A DNA stretch of 64,000 nt from contig JAGYIL010000002.1 in the NCBI GenBank assembly GCA_018402545.1, positions 186,001 to 250,000 of the forward strand, read 5' to 3'. The notes beneath the pieces were generated by a model that was given only the letters and a program-made list of their open reading frames with translations, ran no database searches and was not told the origin of the DNA. Positions 16,795 through 25,379 of this stretch are shown one piece after another. Both the position numbers and the translations under genes were made by a program. How positions within the stretch are numbered: the stretch's first letter is position 1; each line of letters begins with the position of its first letter. The stretch is from Saccharospirillum sp. Its GTDB lineage: Bacteria; Pseudomonadota; Gammaproteobacteria; Pseudomonadales; Natronospirillaceae.

Positions 16795-17913
16795 TCACTC
16801 ATTGTCTAATGAATCTTTACACTGAAGGCTTTGTTCTGACTGGCGTTTGACACCGATTTTTTCAGCCACCCAGGGCAGTGCAATCGCAATAATCAGAAAC
16901 CGCACCACGTGGTGCACCACCACAAAGGCCGGGTCGGCATTCAGGGTTGCGGCAATCAGCACCATTTCGGGCAGGCCGCCGGGGGCAAAGGCGAGAAAAA
17001 TAGCGGCCGCCGGAATGTCTGTCAGCAGAGTCAGAAGTGCTGTCATCAGTGCGACCAGAGTCACCGTCAGCAACAGGGCAACCAGGCTGTGACCCGAAAG
17101 AATGACGGCCGTGCGCCAGCGGATTTTGGCGAACTTGGTGCCCAGATAGGTGCCGAGCACAAACTGCACCGGCACCAGTGCCTGGCCTGGAATGCTCAGA
17201 TCGGTCAGGCCGGTAATTTGCAACACCGCAACCCCGGTTAACGGCCCCAGCATCAGCGGTTGCGGCCAGCGCAATCGCCTGGCTATCCACAAACCCAGGG
17301 CAATGGCACCCAAAGCCCAAACAACAGACTGCCAGGCGGGCAACGCCCAGGCTTCGGCTGGCACAGAGCGAATGCGGTTGATATCGAGCCCGGTCAGGTC
17401 GCCGAGACTGACCAGAATCAGCGGCACGAAATAGATGACGGCCAGCACCCGGGTTATTTGCGGGATCAGCATCTGTTTTTCATCGGCGCCGCCGCGCGCG
17501 CCCATGATCAGCACCAGCGACTGAGCCCCGGGCACCGAGGCATACAGCGCCGTGGTGCTATCGAACCCGGCAAAACGCCGGAAGTACCAGTGGTTGACTG
17601 CCGTTGTTGCTATGACCAGCAACACCATACCGAACAGCGACAGGGGCCAGTGCCAGACGGTAAACACCAGGCTCGGGTCGAGAGCGGCACCGGCATAGAT
17701 GCCCAGTATCAGCAGCATGGCGGTGAACAGCCGCATCGGAATATGAGGGGTAAAGCCAAGCAGGCCGGCGAGCAGGGTTGATGTTAGGCTACCCAGCATC
17801 CAGGGCAATGGCCACGACAGCAGACTGAATACCAGTGCACCCACAGCCCCAATGGCGAGGGTAGCCAGCAGGTTGAACAGGCTGCGCACTTGGGTCTTAA
17901 GGCTGGGGGTCAT
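16795..17913 (-). CDS. AbrB-family membrane protein
   Basis: This 372-residue integral membrane protein has about ten helices arranged as two similar halves, each with a Pro/Gly-rich start (WPLPWMLGSLTSTLLAGL in the first half; RWPQPLMLGPLTGVAVLQI in the second). That repeat, with the helix VPGAQSLVLIMGARGGADEKQM, matches the AbrB/'putative ammonia monooxygenase' family of regulators or transporters of unknown substrate. It is not an ammonia monooxygenase enzyme. The gene reads away from the DUF502 gene with a 184-bp divergent intergenic region. Confidence 0.85.
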   Translation of the reverse strand: MTPSLKTQVRSLFNLLATLAIGAVGALVFSLLSWPLPWMLGSLTSTLLAGLLGFTPHIPMRLFTAMLLILGIYAGAALDPSLVFTVWHWPLSLFGMVLLVIATTAVNHWYFRRFAGFDSTTALYASVPGAQSLVLIMGARGGADEKQMLIPQITRVLAVIYFVPLILVSLGDLTGLDINRIRSVPAEAWALPAWQSVVWALGAIALGLWIARRLRWPQPLMLGPLTGVAVLQITGLTDLSIPGQALVPVQFVLGTYLGTKFAKIRWRTAVILSGHSLVALLLTVTLVALMTALLTLLTDIPAAAIFLAFAPGGLPEMVLIAATLNADPAFVVVHHVVRFLIIAIALPWVAEKIGVKRQSEQSLQCKDSLDNE

Positions 17914-18097
17914 GGGTGTCCGGCGGGATTAACAGGCGCGCGCAGTATAGCAGCCTGGCAAAGGTCATTGAATGTCGCCGCCCGATGACCAGCCCCGGGG
18001 TTCATTGCAAAATCAGGCGCCCGCTTTCCACAACCTGATAAAGTGGCGTTCAGGCTTTCTTCAAAAAGCACACTCAACCGGACCCAAGGAGCACGAC

Positions 18098-18703
18098 ATG
18101 CGAAAAACCATTACCCGGGGCATTCTGCGGGTGCTGCCATTGGCCCTGTCGGTATGGCTGTTCTGGTCGATCGGGGATGGGCTGAACAACGTTGGTCTTG
18201 TACTGCTTCGTCTGGTCGGCATCGACCAGCCCTGGGCGGGCAGCGGTGTTGTACTGATTCTGCTGCTGTTGCTGGTCATCGGCCTGGCGTTCAGCGTGAG
18301 CCCCATCGCCTGGCTGTTCCAGCAGCTGGAAAATCAGATTCTGCGGTTTCCGTTGTTGAAGACGGTGTACGGCGCCATTAAAGACATGGCCTCGCTGATC
18401 AGTACAGACCCGGAACAAACCAAAGAGCGGCAAACCGTTTTGGTCAAACAGGCTAACGACACCTACGTGGTCGGCTTTGTTACCGCCAGTGATATTCCCG
18501 GGCCTGTTGGCCAGGCGCTGGAAGCGCGTCATGAAACCGATGAATGGGTGCCGGTGCTGATGCAGATCAGCTATCAGATTGCCGGGGTCACCATTCTGGT
18601 GCGCAAATCGGACCTGGTGTATGTCGACTGGCCGTTTGAAGACGCCATGCAGTTCATGCTGACCGCTGGCCTGTACAAGGGAGCCGGTCAGAAAGCACCG
18701 TAG
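18098..18703 (+). CDS. DUF502 family membrane protein
   Basis: This 201-residue protein has two N-terminal transmembrane helices (VLPLALSVWLFWSIGDGL and GVVLILLLLLVIGLAFSV) and a soluble C-terminal domain beginning FPLLKTVYGAIKDMASLI, then VLVKQANDTYVVGFVTAS and WVPVLMQISYQIAGVTILV. The pattern matches DUF502, whose function is unknown. The ATG at 18098 has AAGGAG seven bases before it; the longer frame from 17972 has no signal-like or family-like start. It is followed by the FMN riboswitch unit and is probably transcribed alone. Confidence 0.88.
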   Translation: MRKTITRGILRVLPLALSVWLFWSIGDGLNNVGLVLLRLVGIDQPWAGSGVVLILLLLLVIGLAFSVSPIAWLFQQLENQILRFPLLKTVYGAIKDMASLISTDPEQTKERQTVLVKQANDTYVVGFVTASDIPGPVGQALEARHETDEWVPVLMQISYQIAGVTILVRKSDLVYVDWPFEDAMQFMLTAGLYKGAGQKAP

Positions 18704-18806
18704 CGAGCCGATTTCAGCAACGCTGGCTCCCAGCGCTCTGGTGGCCGTGCGTTCGGGGGTTTTTTCAGTATACTGCTGCCCGTCTGGCGCGCTTGCGCCA
18801 GCAGCG

Positions 18807-18975
18807 TTCTCAGGGCGGGGTGAAATTCCCCACCGGCGGTATCTGACTGGCAGCGAATGCCGTTCAGGAGCCCGCGAGCGCTCGCGGTGACCCGGCTAAC
18901 TCCGGTTATTCACGGCGAGGTCAGCAGATCTGGTGCGATGCCAGAGCCGACGGTTAGAGTCCGGATGAGAGAGAT
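18807..18975 (+). ncRNA. FMN riboswitch (RFN element)
   Basis: The conserved RFN blocks are all present: CAGGGCGGGGTGAAATTCCC, CCGGCGGTAT, CTGGCAGCGAATGCC, an extended variable stem around 18874-18887, CTAACTCCGGTTATTCACGG and finally GATTTGG-like TGGTGCGATGCCAGAGCCGA with AGAGTCCGGATGAGAGAGA. It precedes the lumazine synthase gene by about 95 bp. FMN binding would lower expression of that gene; a T-rich terminator is not obvious, so translational control is possible. Confidence 0.93.
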
Positions 18976-19069
18976 CGCGAACCACCCAATCGCTGCCGCC
19001 TCTGCGTGGCAGTCGTTGCGTACTCGCGCGCCCTGATTCTGGCAATCACCCTAATCGTGAGGGAAACCC

Positions 19070-19534
19070 ATGAATCAGTCTTCAACCCATCGTACTACCC
19101 GCGTTGCCGTTATTGCGGCCTCCTGGCATGCCGACATTGTCGGACAGGCCTGCACCGCCTTCGAATCTGAACTGAAACTTCTCGATAGCACGGCCGAGGT
19201 CGAGCATCTGCGCGTGCCCGGCGCTTACGAAATTCCACTGCACGCCAAACACCTGGCCAACAGCGGGCGTTTCGATGCCATTGTCGCCTGCGGCCTGGTG
19301 GTCGATGGCGGTATCTACCGGCACGACTTCGTCGCCCAGGCAGTCATCGACGGCCTGATGCGGGTGCAACTGGATACCGAGGTGCCCGTGTTCAGCGTGG
19401 TACTGACGCCGCACCATTTTCACGAGCACGAGGAACACCAGCGCTATTTCCGCGAGCACTTTGTGAAGAAAGGCCAGGAAGCTGCCCAGGCCTGCCATGC
19501 CACCCTGGGCAGCCTGCGCGCGATCACCGGTTAA
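19070..19534 (+). CDS. ribH: 6,7-dimethyl-8-ribityllumazine synthase, RibH2 type
   Basis: Lumazine synthase joins the ribityl pyrimidine with dihydroxybutanone phosphate in riboflavin synthesis. The sequence (154 residues) has the RibH2-like features I recall from Brucella and Mesorhizobium type II enzymes: ASWHADIVGQA near the N-terminus, VPGAYEIPLHAK, DGGIYRHDFVAQAVIDGLM, and SVVLTPHHFHEHEEH. A typical RibH1 would instead have VRGAT and GNxxKG-type segments. It stands alone, outside the usual ribD-ribE-ribBA-ribH operon, under its own FMN riboswitch, so it is likely a second, inducible copy. Start: ATG at 19070 preceded by GAGGGAAA. Confidence 0.92.
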   Translation: MNQSSTHRTTRVAVIAASWHADIVGQACTAFESELKLLDSTAEVEHLRVPGAYEIPLHAKHLANSGRFDAIVACGLVVDGGIYRHDFVAQAVIDGLMRVQLDTEVPVFSVVLTPHHFHEHEEHQRYFREHFVKKGQEAAQACHATLGSLRAITG

Positions 19535-19540
19535 CCTGAA

Positions 19541-19570
19541 CGGCCCGGCGCCATCCGGGCCGGTTATTTT
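19541..19570 (+). terminator. Rho-independent terminator of ribH
   Basis: CGGCCCGG (19541-19548) and CCGGGCCG (19555-19562) pair perfectly and are followed by TTATTTT. It begins 7 bases after the ribH stop. Confidence 0.85.
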
Positions 19571-19581
19571 CTGGTTACTGG

Positions 19582-19821
19582 TTACTGGCTCGACAGAATA
19601 CCCAGCAGCTTGCGGGTATGGTCGACCGTCTCGACCCCAAGGTCGGTCAGGTAGCCGCCGTCTCTCTGGGTGATCAGCCCTTTGCCATGCAGCCGCTCGG
19701 CAGCGGCCACCAGCGCCGGATCGGCCTCCTGGCTGTGCACTTTAATGCCTTCCTGCAATGAAGAGGCCCGAAACTGGGTGAGCAAATTCAGCTCGGCGAG
19801 GTGGTCGTCGGAGAAGGGCAT
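19582..19821 (-). CDS. TIGR02647 family small protein
   Basis: This 79-residue protein reads MPFSDDHLAELNLLTQFRAS, then QEGIKVHSQEADPALVAAAERLHGKGLI and DGGYLTDLGVETVDHTRKLLGIL. It looks like the TIGR02647 family of small gammaproteobacterial proteins with a winged-helix-like composition. Function is unknown. It is convergent with ribH and sits just before the repeat-bounded accessory patch. Confidence 0.8.
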   Translation of the reverse strand: MPFSDDHLAELNLLTQFRASSLQEGIKVHSQEADPALVAAAERLHGKGLITQRDGGYLTDLGVETVDHTRKLLGILSSQ

Positions 19822-19933
19822 GGCAATTCCTGTTGTTGTTCTGGCATTAAGTTATGTTTAGCTGAGTTTTCCCGGTTCGACAAATGCCGGCGTTTAAAAC
19901 TCAGCTCCAGGGTTGGTCAGCTAAACAATGAAT

Positions 19934-20072
19934 CAGAAGGTGCTCATGCCCGTCGCTTCCATAAACCGGTACAGCACCTGTGGCCAGACCCGGTTGTCGG
20001 CGTAGGTTTCGTAATCGACACTGAAGCGTTTGTTGTCGGTGTTGTTCCAGCGCAATTCGAACTAGTCAGCGG
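19934..20072 (-). pseudogene. Broken duplicate of the 3' end of the phospholipase-D-like gene
   Basis: Read on the minus strand this segment encodes FELRWNNTDNKRFSVDYETY, then ADNRVWPQVLYRFMEATGMSTF and a stop. This is almost the same as the last 45 residues of the intact gene at 21312-22769 (ending FMEASGISTF). The Trp codon before FELRW has become TAG, and no homology to the rest of the gene is present upstream. The two copies differ at roughly one base in ten, so the duplication is not recent. It lies on the far side of the dinD/toxin-antitoxin patch. Confidence 0.8.
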
Positions 20073-20275
20073 CAATTTTAAACGCGGGTAGCTAGTCTGT
20101 GCTGTGGTTCAAGTCGCCAACTCAGGGGCGATATAGCTTTTCTTTGAACGTGGCATAGTCACTAACCCTGAAACTCGCTTCAAAATGCTGTATGAACTAC
20201 TGGCTGGATGTTTCAGGGTCAAGTACTATCGAGGGTGTTCAGATTGACCCCTGCCTGAACCAAAAGGACTTGAGT

Positions 20276-20551
20276 ATGGATAAACAACTACAAACCCTGC
20301 AACACAATCTTGAATCCGTGGTACAGCGAGCCGACATGGAGGGCATCGAATTCTGGTTTGTTCGCGACTTGCAAGCCCTGCTGGGTTATATCCGCTGGGA
20401 GAATTTTCTGACCGCAATTCGGCGTACCATGGAATCCTTTGAGACCAGAGGCTATGAGGCTTCCGATCATTTTCGTGGCGTCACGAAAATGATCGAACTG
20501 GGTAACGGTAAGTGGCCAGCGCGAAATCGACAATTTCATGCTCACTCTTGA
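20276..20551 (+). pseudogene. Truncated, frameshifted DinD-like (DNA-damage-inducible) gene
   Basis: The N-terminus matches DinD-type proteins: IEFWFVRDLQALLGYIRWENFLTAI, then SDHFRGVTKMIELGNG. At about 20508 the frame shifts: the expected continuation REIDNFMLT is present in another frame (about 20519-20548). Homology then ends where an intact protein would continue RYACYL. The intact family is near 280 residues, so about two thirds is missing. A degenerate SOS-box-like CTGTATGAACTACTGG lies at 20188-20203. The gene is almost certainly non-functional. The 115-bp stretch after it, up to the toxin gene, shows nothing recognisable. Confidence 0.75.
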
Positions 20552-20690
20552 GGCACCCATCATAGGCAGCTATTAAGGACTGCTTAGTGATAGCTTCTAT
20601 TGATGACCTGGGAATGGGTGAATCGACTACACACTACCCAGAGTATTTTGATGACAAGGCAATGCGCGCGACTGGCGAGTGATTGCATCG

Positions 20691-20963
20691 CTAGGACTGA
20701 CCGTAATGCCCTCCCATGGCAAAAATATAAATGGACTTGTCATCGAACCGATATATAAGCCTGTCCTTCTGTGAAATGCGTCTTGACCATAAACCCGATA
20801 AGTTATGTTTGAGTGGTTCAGGCTTGCCGGTGCCCGTGGATGGATCTTCAGAGCGGAGCATTTCTTTCAACAGCTTACAGAGCGCTTTGTGCAGTTTCTT
20901 ATCTTTCTCGCGCATTTTTTCATAGGCTATCCAGGTGTTGCCCTCAAATACCAGTGATCTCAT
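20691..20963 (-). CDS. yoeB: YoeB-family mRNA interferase toxin
   Basis: This 90-residue protein has the Txe/YoeB signature GKPEPLKHNLSGLWSRRIS followed by DRLIYRF and a C-terminal MGGHYGQS with the usual His-Tyr. The catalytic Glu, Arg and terminal His of the family all have plausible counterparts. YoeB cuts mRNA in the ribosomal A site. Its start overlaps the antitoxin gene by 20 bases, the usual arrangement for coupled translation. It appears intact, unlike the neighbouring dinD remnant. Confidence 0.92.
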   Translation of the reverse strand: MRSLVFEGNTWIAYEKMREKDKKLHKALCKLLKEMLRSEDPSTGTGKPEPLKHNLSGLWSRRISQKDRLIYRFDDKSIYIFAMGGHYGQS

Positions 20964-21216
20964 TCATCTGCTCATCGTCAGGTGTGTATCCTTGGCCACG
21001 GCTATGAGTATCGAGGGAGGCCGCAATTTGTTGCATCAAGTCTTGGTTCTGAAGGACATAGAGGGTTTCTTGCTCTCTTTCCCAGTCTTCAGCACTGATG
21101 ATCACGAACGCCTCTCCCGCACGACGCGTCACCTTGAGCGGTTCGTGCCTGCTAACAACTTGTTCTACAAGGCTTTTCAGATTGTCTCTGAACTTGTTTA
21201 CACTGATAACGTCCAT
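20944..21216 (-). CDS. yefM: YefM-family antitoxin
   Basis: This roughly 90-residue protein starts MDVISVNKFRDNLKSLVEQV and continues EPLKVTRRAGEAFVIISAEDWE, the Phd/YefM DNA-binding fold, then an acidic flexible tail (TPDDEQMNEITGI) that would wrap YoeB. The ATG at 21216 is chosen over the one at 21249 because TGGAAGA precedes it and family members begin with this sequence. It is the first gene of the pair and probably represses the operon through the palindrome just upstream. Confidence 0.9.
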   Translation of the reverse strand: MDVISVNKFRDNLKSLVEQVVSRHEPLKVTRRAGEAFVIISAEDWEREQETLYVLQNQDLMQQIAASLDTHSRGQGYTPDDEQMNEITGI

Positions 21217-21230
21217 TCTTCCACCATACC

Positions 21231-21247
21231 GTACGGAAACTCCGTAC
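21231..21247 (-). promoter_or_regulatory. Operator palindrome of the yefM-yoeB pair
   Basis: GTACGGA (21231-21237) and TCCGTAC (21241-21247) are perfect arms around AAC, 15 bp before the yefM start. YefM operators typically contain short GTAC-centred dyads in this position. Confidence 0.65.
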
Positions 21248-21311
21248 AACTGTAGCGCAGTAACCCTAACAAAGCCAGTTCACGGCAACTGATTTTCCCT
21301 CGCCTTGCGGC

Positions 21312-22769
21312 TCAGAACGTACTGATCCCGCTGGCTTCCATAAACCGGTACAGCACCTGTGGCCAAACCCGGCTGTCGGCGTAGGTTTCGTAATCGACAC
21401 TGAAGCGTTTGTCGTCGGTGTTGTTCCAGCGCAATTCGAACCAGTCTGCGGCGTCTGCCAGGGCGGTTAGCCCGGTTATCTCGCCGGTTAGCACCAGGTT
21501 GGTTTCGAGGTTCAGGTTGTTGAGGTTACGGCGGGTAAAGTTGGCGGAGCCGACAATTAACGTGGCCTCGCCATTGGCGTGCCGGGCCAGCATGAATTTG
21601 GAATGGCATTGTTCGCCCCGGGTTTCGCACCAGCGCACGGGTATGCCTGCCCGGTGGAGTTCGAGCGCGGTTTGGCGGTTGGGGATGCCGTTCTTTTCGC
21701 GGCCGAAGGCGTCTTTGTTGGCATCGAGCAGGATGCGCAATTGGGCCTGACGGTCGTGTGCGGCCAGCAGGGTTTTGACGATGTCGCGGTCAGACAGGTA
21801 AAACACGGCGATGTCGAGCTGGTCGCCTGCGTTTACGCCATTAATGGTCTCCATCAGCGCTTGTTTGATGGCGAATTCGGTGACCACTCTTAACCCGGCA
21901 TCGGAGGCATCGCCGGTGGCTCGGGTCGATAGCGTCGACTGAACCGTCGGGCCGCCGGAAAACGCCAGTACAGCCTGCTCGGTTGTCAGCAGATCCTGCA
22001 CGGCGGGTCCGGAGAAGCGCAGGGCAACATTGCCGTGGGCGCTGCTGCCGTCGTGTGGGTTGGCCGAAGTCACCAGCGCTGCGAAGTCGTCACCCCGGCC
22101 CTGATCGGCGATAATCACCTTGCGGTGATTGGCCTTGAAATTCGGCAAAATCAGAAAGCTTCGCAGCGATATCCGGCCATCGCCCAGCGGGCTTGCCAGC
22201 CTGTCTCCAGTGCTGGTTCCGAAATGCGATAAGAAAGTACGCCAGATGGAAGAATAGGCTGGGTTGCTGTCGCGCAGGGCCTCCAGCCGGGTCAGGGTAA
22301 CGGTGATCCCCGCTTGTTCCATCCGCTCCAGGTGCCTGGCACGCTGACCGCCATAGACGGTGTTGATCGGGTCGGTAATCAGGTGCGCTTCAAGGTTGGG
22401 AAAGCGTTGCTTCTGGGCGATCAGTCGCTCGGTCAGTTCGGCCGACAGCGCCCGGTGCTCTTCCCGCACCTCACCCTGAAAATCGTTGAACAGAAACATG
22501 TCGATCAGCACGAAGCGTTCGGCCGCGTCGATCATGGCAAAGACTTCATCGAAAATGCTTTGTTCGAGATGACGCTGGTCGTCGGTGCCAATGTAAGACG
22601 TATCGGATAAAAACCGCACATCGCTGACCGGCCGCAGCGGGCCGTCAAAGTTGAGGCCGGGTGGCAAGGGTTTAACGCTGTGGTAGATGCCCACCGCCAG
22701 CAAAACCAGCCCAACAGCCACTAACAGTGCAATTGCGATACGACCTCCTGCCCTGGGTACGCCCACCAT
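21312..22769 (-). CDS. Membrane-anchored phospholipase D-like protein
   Basis: This 485-residue protein has one N-terminal transmembrane helix (IAIALLVAVGLVLLAVGIY) and two PLD half-sites: NHRKVIIADQGRGDDFAALVTSAN (about residues 215-238) and CHSKFMLARHANGEATLIVGSANF (about 398-421). Both keep the HxK and following Asn of the HKD superfamily; the Asp is present in the first (IIAD) and replaced in the second. Such proteins hydrolyse phospholipids or make cardiolipin, but the substrate is not evident. ATG at 22769 is preceded by AAGGAG. A broken copy of its last 45 codons lies at 19934-20072. Confidence 0.85.
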   Translation of the reverse strand: MVGVPRAGGRIAIALLVAVGLVLLAVGIYHSVKPLPPGLNFDGPLRPVSDVRFLSDTSYIGTDDQRHLEQSIFDEVFAMIDAAERFVLIDMFLFNDFQGEVREEHRALSAELTERLIAQKQRFPNLEAHLITDPINTVYGGQRARHLERMEQAGITVTLTRLEALRDSNPAYSSIWRTFLSHFGTSTGDRLASPLGDGRISLRSFLILPNFKANHRKVIIADQGRGDDFAALVTSANPHDGSSAHGNVALRFSGPAVQDLLTTEQAVLAFSGGPTVQSTLSTRATGDASDAGLRVVTEFAIKQALMETINGVNAGDQLDIAVFYLSDRDIVKTLLAAHDRQAQLRILLDANKDAFGREKNGIPNRQTALELHRAGIPVRWCETRGEQCHSKFMLARHANGEATLIVGSANFTRRNLNNLNLETNLVLTGEITGLTALADAADWFELRWNNTDDKRFSVDYETYADSRVWPQVLYRFMEASGISTF

Positions 22770-22820
22770 GGTGCTACTCCTTCAGATCCGGGTGTACATC
22801 TTCCATGCGTTGCCCGGGTG

Positions 22821-25379
22821 TCAGTCCTTCCGGCTCTGTATCGGCTCTGACCGCTGGCCAGACGCCGCCAGAGGCGGAAACAAGGCGTCAATATGCCTTT
22901 GAGACAGGGGCTTTTGCAACAAAGTATGCTCAATGGCAAACCCCAGGTCGTCTTCCAGCCGCTCCCGGGGCAGGCCGGACATCAGCAGACAGGGCACGTC
23001 AGGCCAGTATTTACGCACCATGGTCACCACGTCGAGGCCGTTCAGCAGACCGCCCAGGTTCACATCGGAAAGGACCAGCCCGGCAGGTTCGTCGCTGTGA
23101 TGCGCCCAGTCGATGAACTGTTCGCCATGCTCGAACGCCAACACCCGATAGCCGCGTTGTTGCAACAAGTCGGCAAGCGCCTGGCGAACAGCGATATCGT
23201 CTTCAACCACTACCAGCGTTCGGCTGGCCTCAAAAGTAAGCGAGGGTTCGACAATGCCGGCGCCGGGGGTCAGCGCCCTGGAGGTAACCGGCCAGCTCAA
23301 CTCCACCGTTGTACCCTGACCCGGCCAGGATTGCAGGGTGAACTGTCCGCCGCTTTGCTGCACAAAGCCATACACGGTCGACAGCCCGAGGCCACTGCCC
23401 TGACCCACCGGTTTGGTGCTGAAGAAGGGCTCCAGCACGCGTTTTTGCAACGCCACCGGTATGCCCTGGCCGGTGTCGGTGACCGTCAGCTCCAGCCGGT
23501 CCTGGTCTTCAAGGTAACGGGTACGAACCGTTATGGCGCCCTTGCCGGGAATGGCCGAGACGCTGTTCAGCACCAGGTTCAACAGGGCGTTTTCCAGCTG
23601 AGACGGGTCGATGTAAAGGCTACGGCCCGGCGCGGCCAAATCGAGTGTGAGCGTGACCGGACCGGAGACCGAGTATTCCAGCAGTTCAGTCAGCCCCTCG
23701 ATCAACCGGTCCGGTTCGACCACCTCCGGCGTCAGCCGTTGCTTGCGGCTGAAGGCGAGTAAACGCTGAACCAGCTGGGCACCCCGTTCGCTGACATCCA
23801 GCGCGCGGTGCAAATAGGTTGTGCCAGCACCGCTGACCGCTCCGCTTTGCTCCAGCAACTGCAAATTGCCCGATAGCGCCGCCAGCAGGTTATTGAAATC
23901 GTGCGCGACGCCGCCGGTCAGGTGGCCCAGTACGTCCATTTTCTGCGCCTGCTGCAATTGCTGCTCGGCCATGCGCCGTTCGGTCAGGTCCCGGTACAGG
24001 GTCACAAAGCCGCCATTGGGCATGGGCTGACTGCGGAACTCGATGATCTGACCATCGTCGTAATGGCGTTCAAAGTTCTGCTGGCTCTGGTGGCGCTGCA
24101 CGTTCATGGTCGGCATGTCGACGGCTTCCTGCTGCACGCTGAGGTTGCGATGCGCCTTGCGCGCCATCAGTGCCTGCACCTCGTCCAGCGCCATGCCGGG
24201 CTGCAGGTCGCCGTCGCTGAAATCGAATATCTCCAGGTAGCGCCGGTTCCAGATCACCAGCCGGTCGTCTCGGGAAAACACACTGAGCCCGTCCTGAATC
24301 TGGTTATGGATGGTTTCCAGCAGCGTTTTCTGGGTATCGAGTTCAGCGCTGGTGCGCTCGGCTTGCAGGGCGTGCTCGCGAAACACATCGTAGGCGTGCA
24401 CCAGGTCTCCTATTTCATCCTGGCGATGAATGGGAATTTGCGCCGGCGACTCCTCGCGCCGCGACAGTTGCATCATGTCGTCGGTGACGGTGGCCAGATC
24501 CCGAATCAGCCGCCGATTGTTCAGGTAGTACACCAGCAGCGCCAGCATCACCACCAGCGACAAACCCAGGGTCAGCACCCGTGAAGCATTTACCCGGTCG
24601 GTCACTGCCGTTTGCTGACGCACCACCACCTGCTGAATATCGGCGGCGAAGCTGTTGGTCTGCTCGGTGAGGCGTTCGGAGTGGGCACGCAGTCGCGCCA
24701 GCAGAAATGCCTTGTTTTGCTGAATGCCCTGCAGCCTCTGGTATTCAGCGGTGGCCAGCTCCAGCCAGTCGAGGTAGGCCTCGGGCTCGGCCACGGCCAG
24801 CACCAGCGGTCGCAACCGCTCCCGGGTCTGGCGGTTATAGTCGGCCGGGTCGGTAATCGCCCGGTAGAACAGTTGCAGCGGCAGCCAGGGTTCTATGGTG
24901 ACGGAATGGCCGGCCTCAGTGCTCTCGCGCGCCTGCTGATCGACCTGGAACTGAGCGGCCAGCACGTCTTCGCGAATAAAGAGTTCGTCGTAAACCCGCT
25001 CGGTCAGCGCGTCGAGATCGGCTTTGATATTGGCCAGAATAGCCTGGATTCGGGCGCGAACGTCCGGATTCTGCAACCGTTGCGACAAGGCAAACACCCG
25101 CTGGTAGCGGCTTTCGAGCCGCTGACGCTCGGCCTGCAGCTGAAACGGACGCCCGGCCGATGCGAGGTAGGGCGCCAGCGCCACAATCTGCGCCGCTTCA
25201 TCGGAGAGACTCAGGGCCGTGCGAATTTCCGGAATCAGCAACGCTTCGAACTCGTTCACCGCATCCCGGGTCTGGCTAAGACCGCGCCAGGAAAAGCTGA
25301 CCAGCGTCAGCAACAGCACCAGACCCACTACAAAGGCAGCCAGGGCTTTGGCGTGTAATGTCCAGCGCAGTGGGTTCAT
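22821..25379 (-). CDS. Hybrid sensor histidine kinase (HAMP-PAS-HisKA-HATPase-REC)
   Basis: From the N-terminus of this 852-residue protein: TM helix (AFVVGLVLLLTLVSF), a helical periplasmic sensor of about 220 residues of the TorS type, TM helix (LGLSLVVMLALLVYYL) and HAMP. A PAS domain follows (about 365-470, IQDGLSVFSRDDRLVIWNRRYLEIF), then HisKA with His near residue 493 (GGVAHDFNNLLAALSGNLQLL). The ATPase domain has NLVLNSVSAI, DTGQGIP and GSGLGLSTVYGFVQQSGG, and a C-terminal receiver has LVLSDVNLGG. Its ATG overlaps the stop of the regulator gene upstream (ATGA), so the two are one operon. The stimulus is unknown; no TorT-like binding protein or TMAO reductase is adjacent. Confidence 0.88.
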   Translation of the reverse strand: MNPLRWTLHAKALAAFVVGLVLLLTLVSFSWRGLSQTRDAVNEFEALLIPEIRTALSLSDEAAQIVALAPYLASAGRPFQLQAERQRLESRYQRVFALSQRLQNPDVRARIQAILANIKADLDALTERVYDELFIREDVLAAQFQVDQQARESTEAGHSVTIEPWLPLQLFYRAITDPADYNRQTRERLRPLVLAVAEPEAYLDWLELATAEYQRLQGIQQNKAFLLARLRAHSERLTEQTNSFAADIQQVVVRQQTAVTDRVNASRVLTLGLSLVVMLALLVYYLNNRRLIRDLATVTDDMMQLSRREESPAQIPIHRQDEIGDLVHAYDVFREHALQAERTSAELDTQKTLLETIHNQIQDGLSVFSRDDRLVIWNRRYLEIFDFSDGDLQPGMALDEVQALMARKAHRNLSVQQEAVDMPTMNVQRHQSQQNFERHYDDGQIIEFRSQPMPNGGFVTLYRDLTERRMAEQQLQQAQKMDVLGHLTGGVAHDFNNLLAALSGNLQLLEQSGAVSGAGTTYLHRALDVSERGAQLVQRLLAFSRKQRLTPEVVEPDRLIEGLTELLEYSVSGPVTLTLDLAAPGRSLYIDPSQLENALLNLVLNSVSAIPGKGAITVRTRYLEDQDRLELTVTDTGQGIPVALQKRVLEPFFSTKPVGQGSGLGLSTVYGFVQQSGGQFTLQSWPGQGTTVELSWPVTSRALTPGAGIVEPSLTFEASRTLVVVEDDIAVRQALADLLQQRGYRVLAFEHGEQFIDWAHHSDEPAGLVLSDVNLGGLLNGLDVVTMVRKYWPDVPCLLMSGLPRERLEDDLGFAIEHTLLQKPLSQRHIDALFPPLAASGQRSEPIQSRKD

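Noticed and set aside
16795-17913. Ammonia monooxygenase
   Set aside because: The family name is historical; no copper-enzyme motif is present and it is an AbrB-type membrane protein.
24612-25358. 248-residue frame opposite the hybrid kinase
   Set aside because: It lies wholly within the kinase gene and has no recognisable domain or ribosome site.
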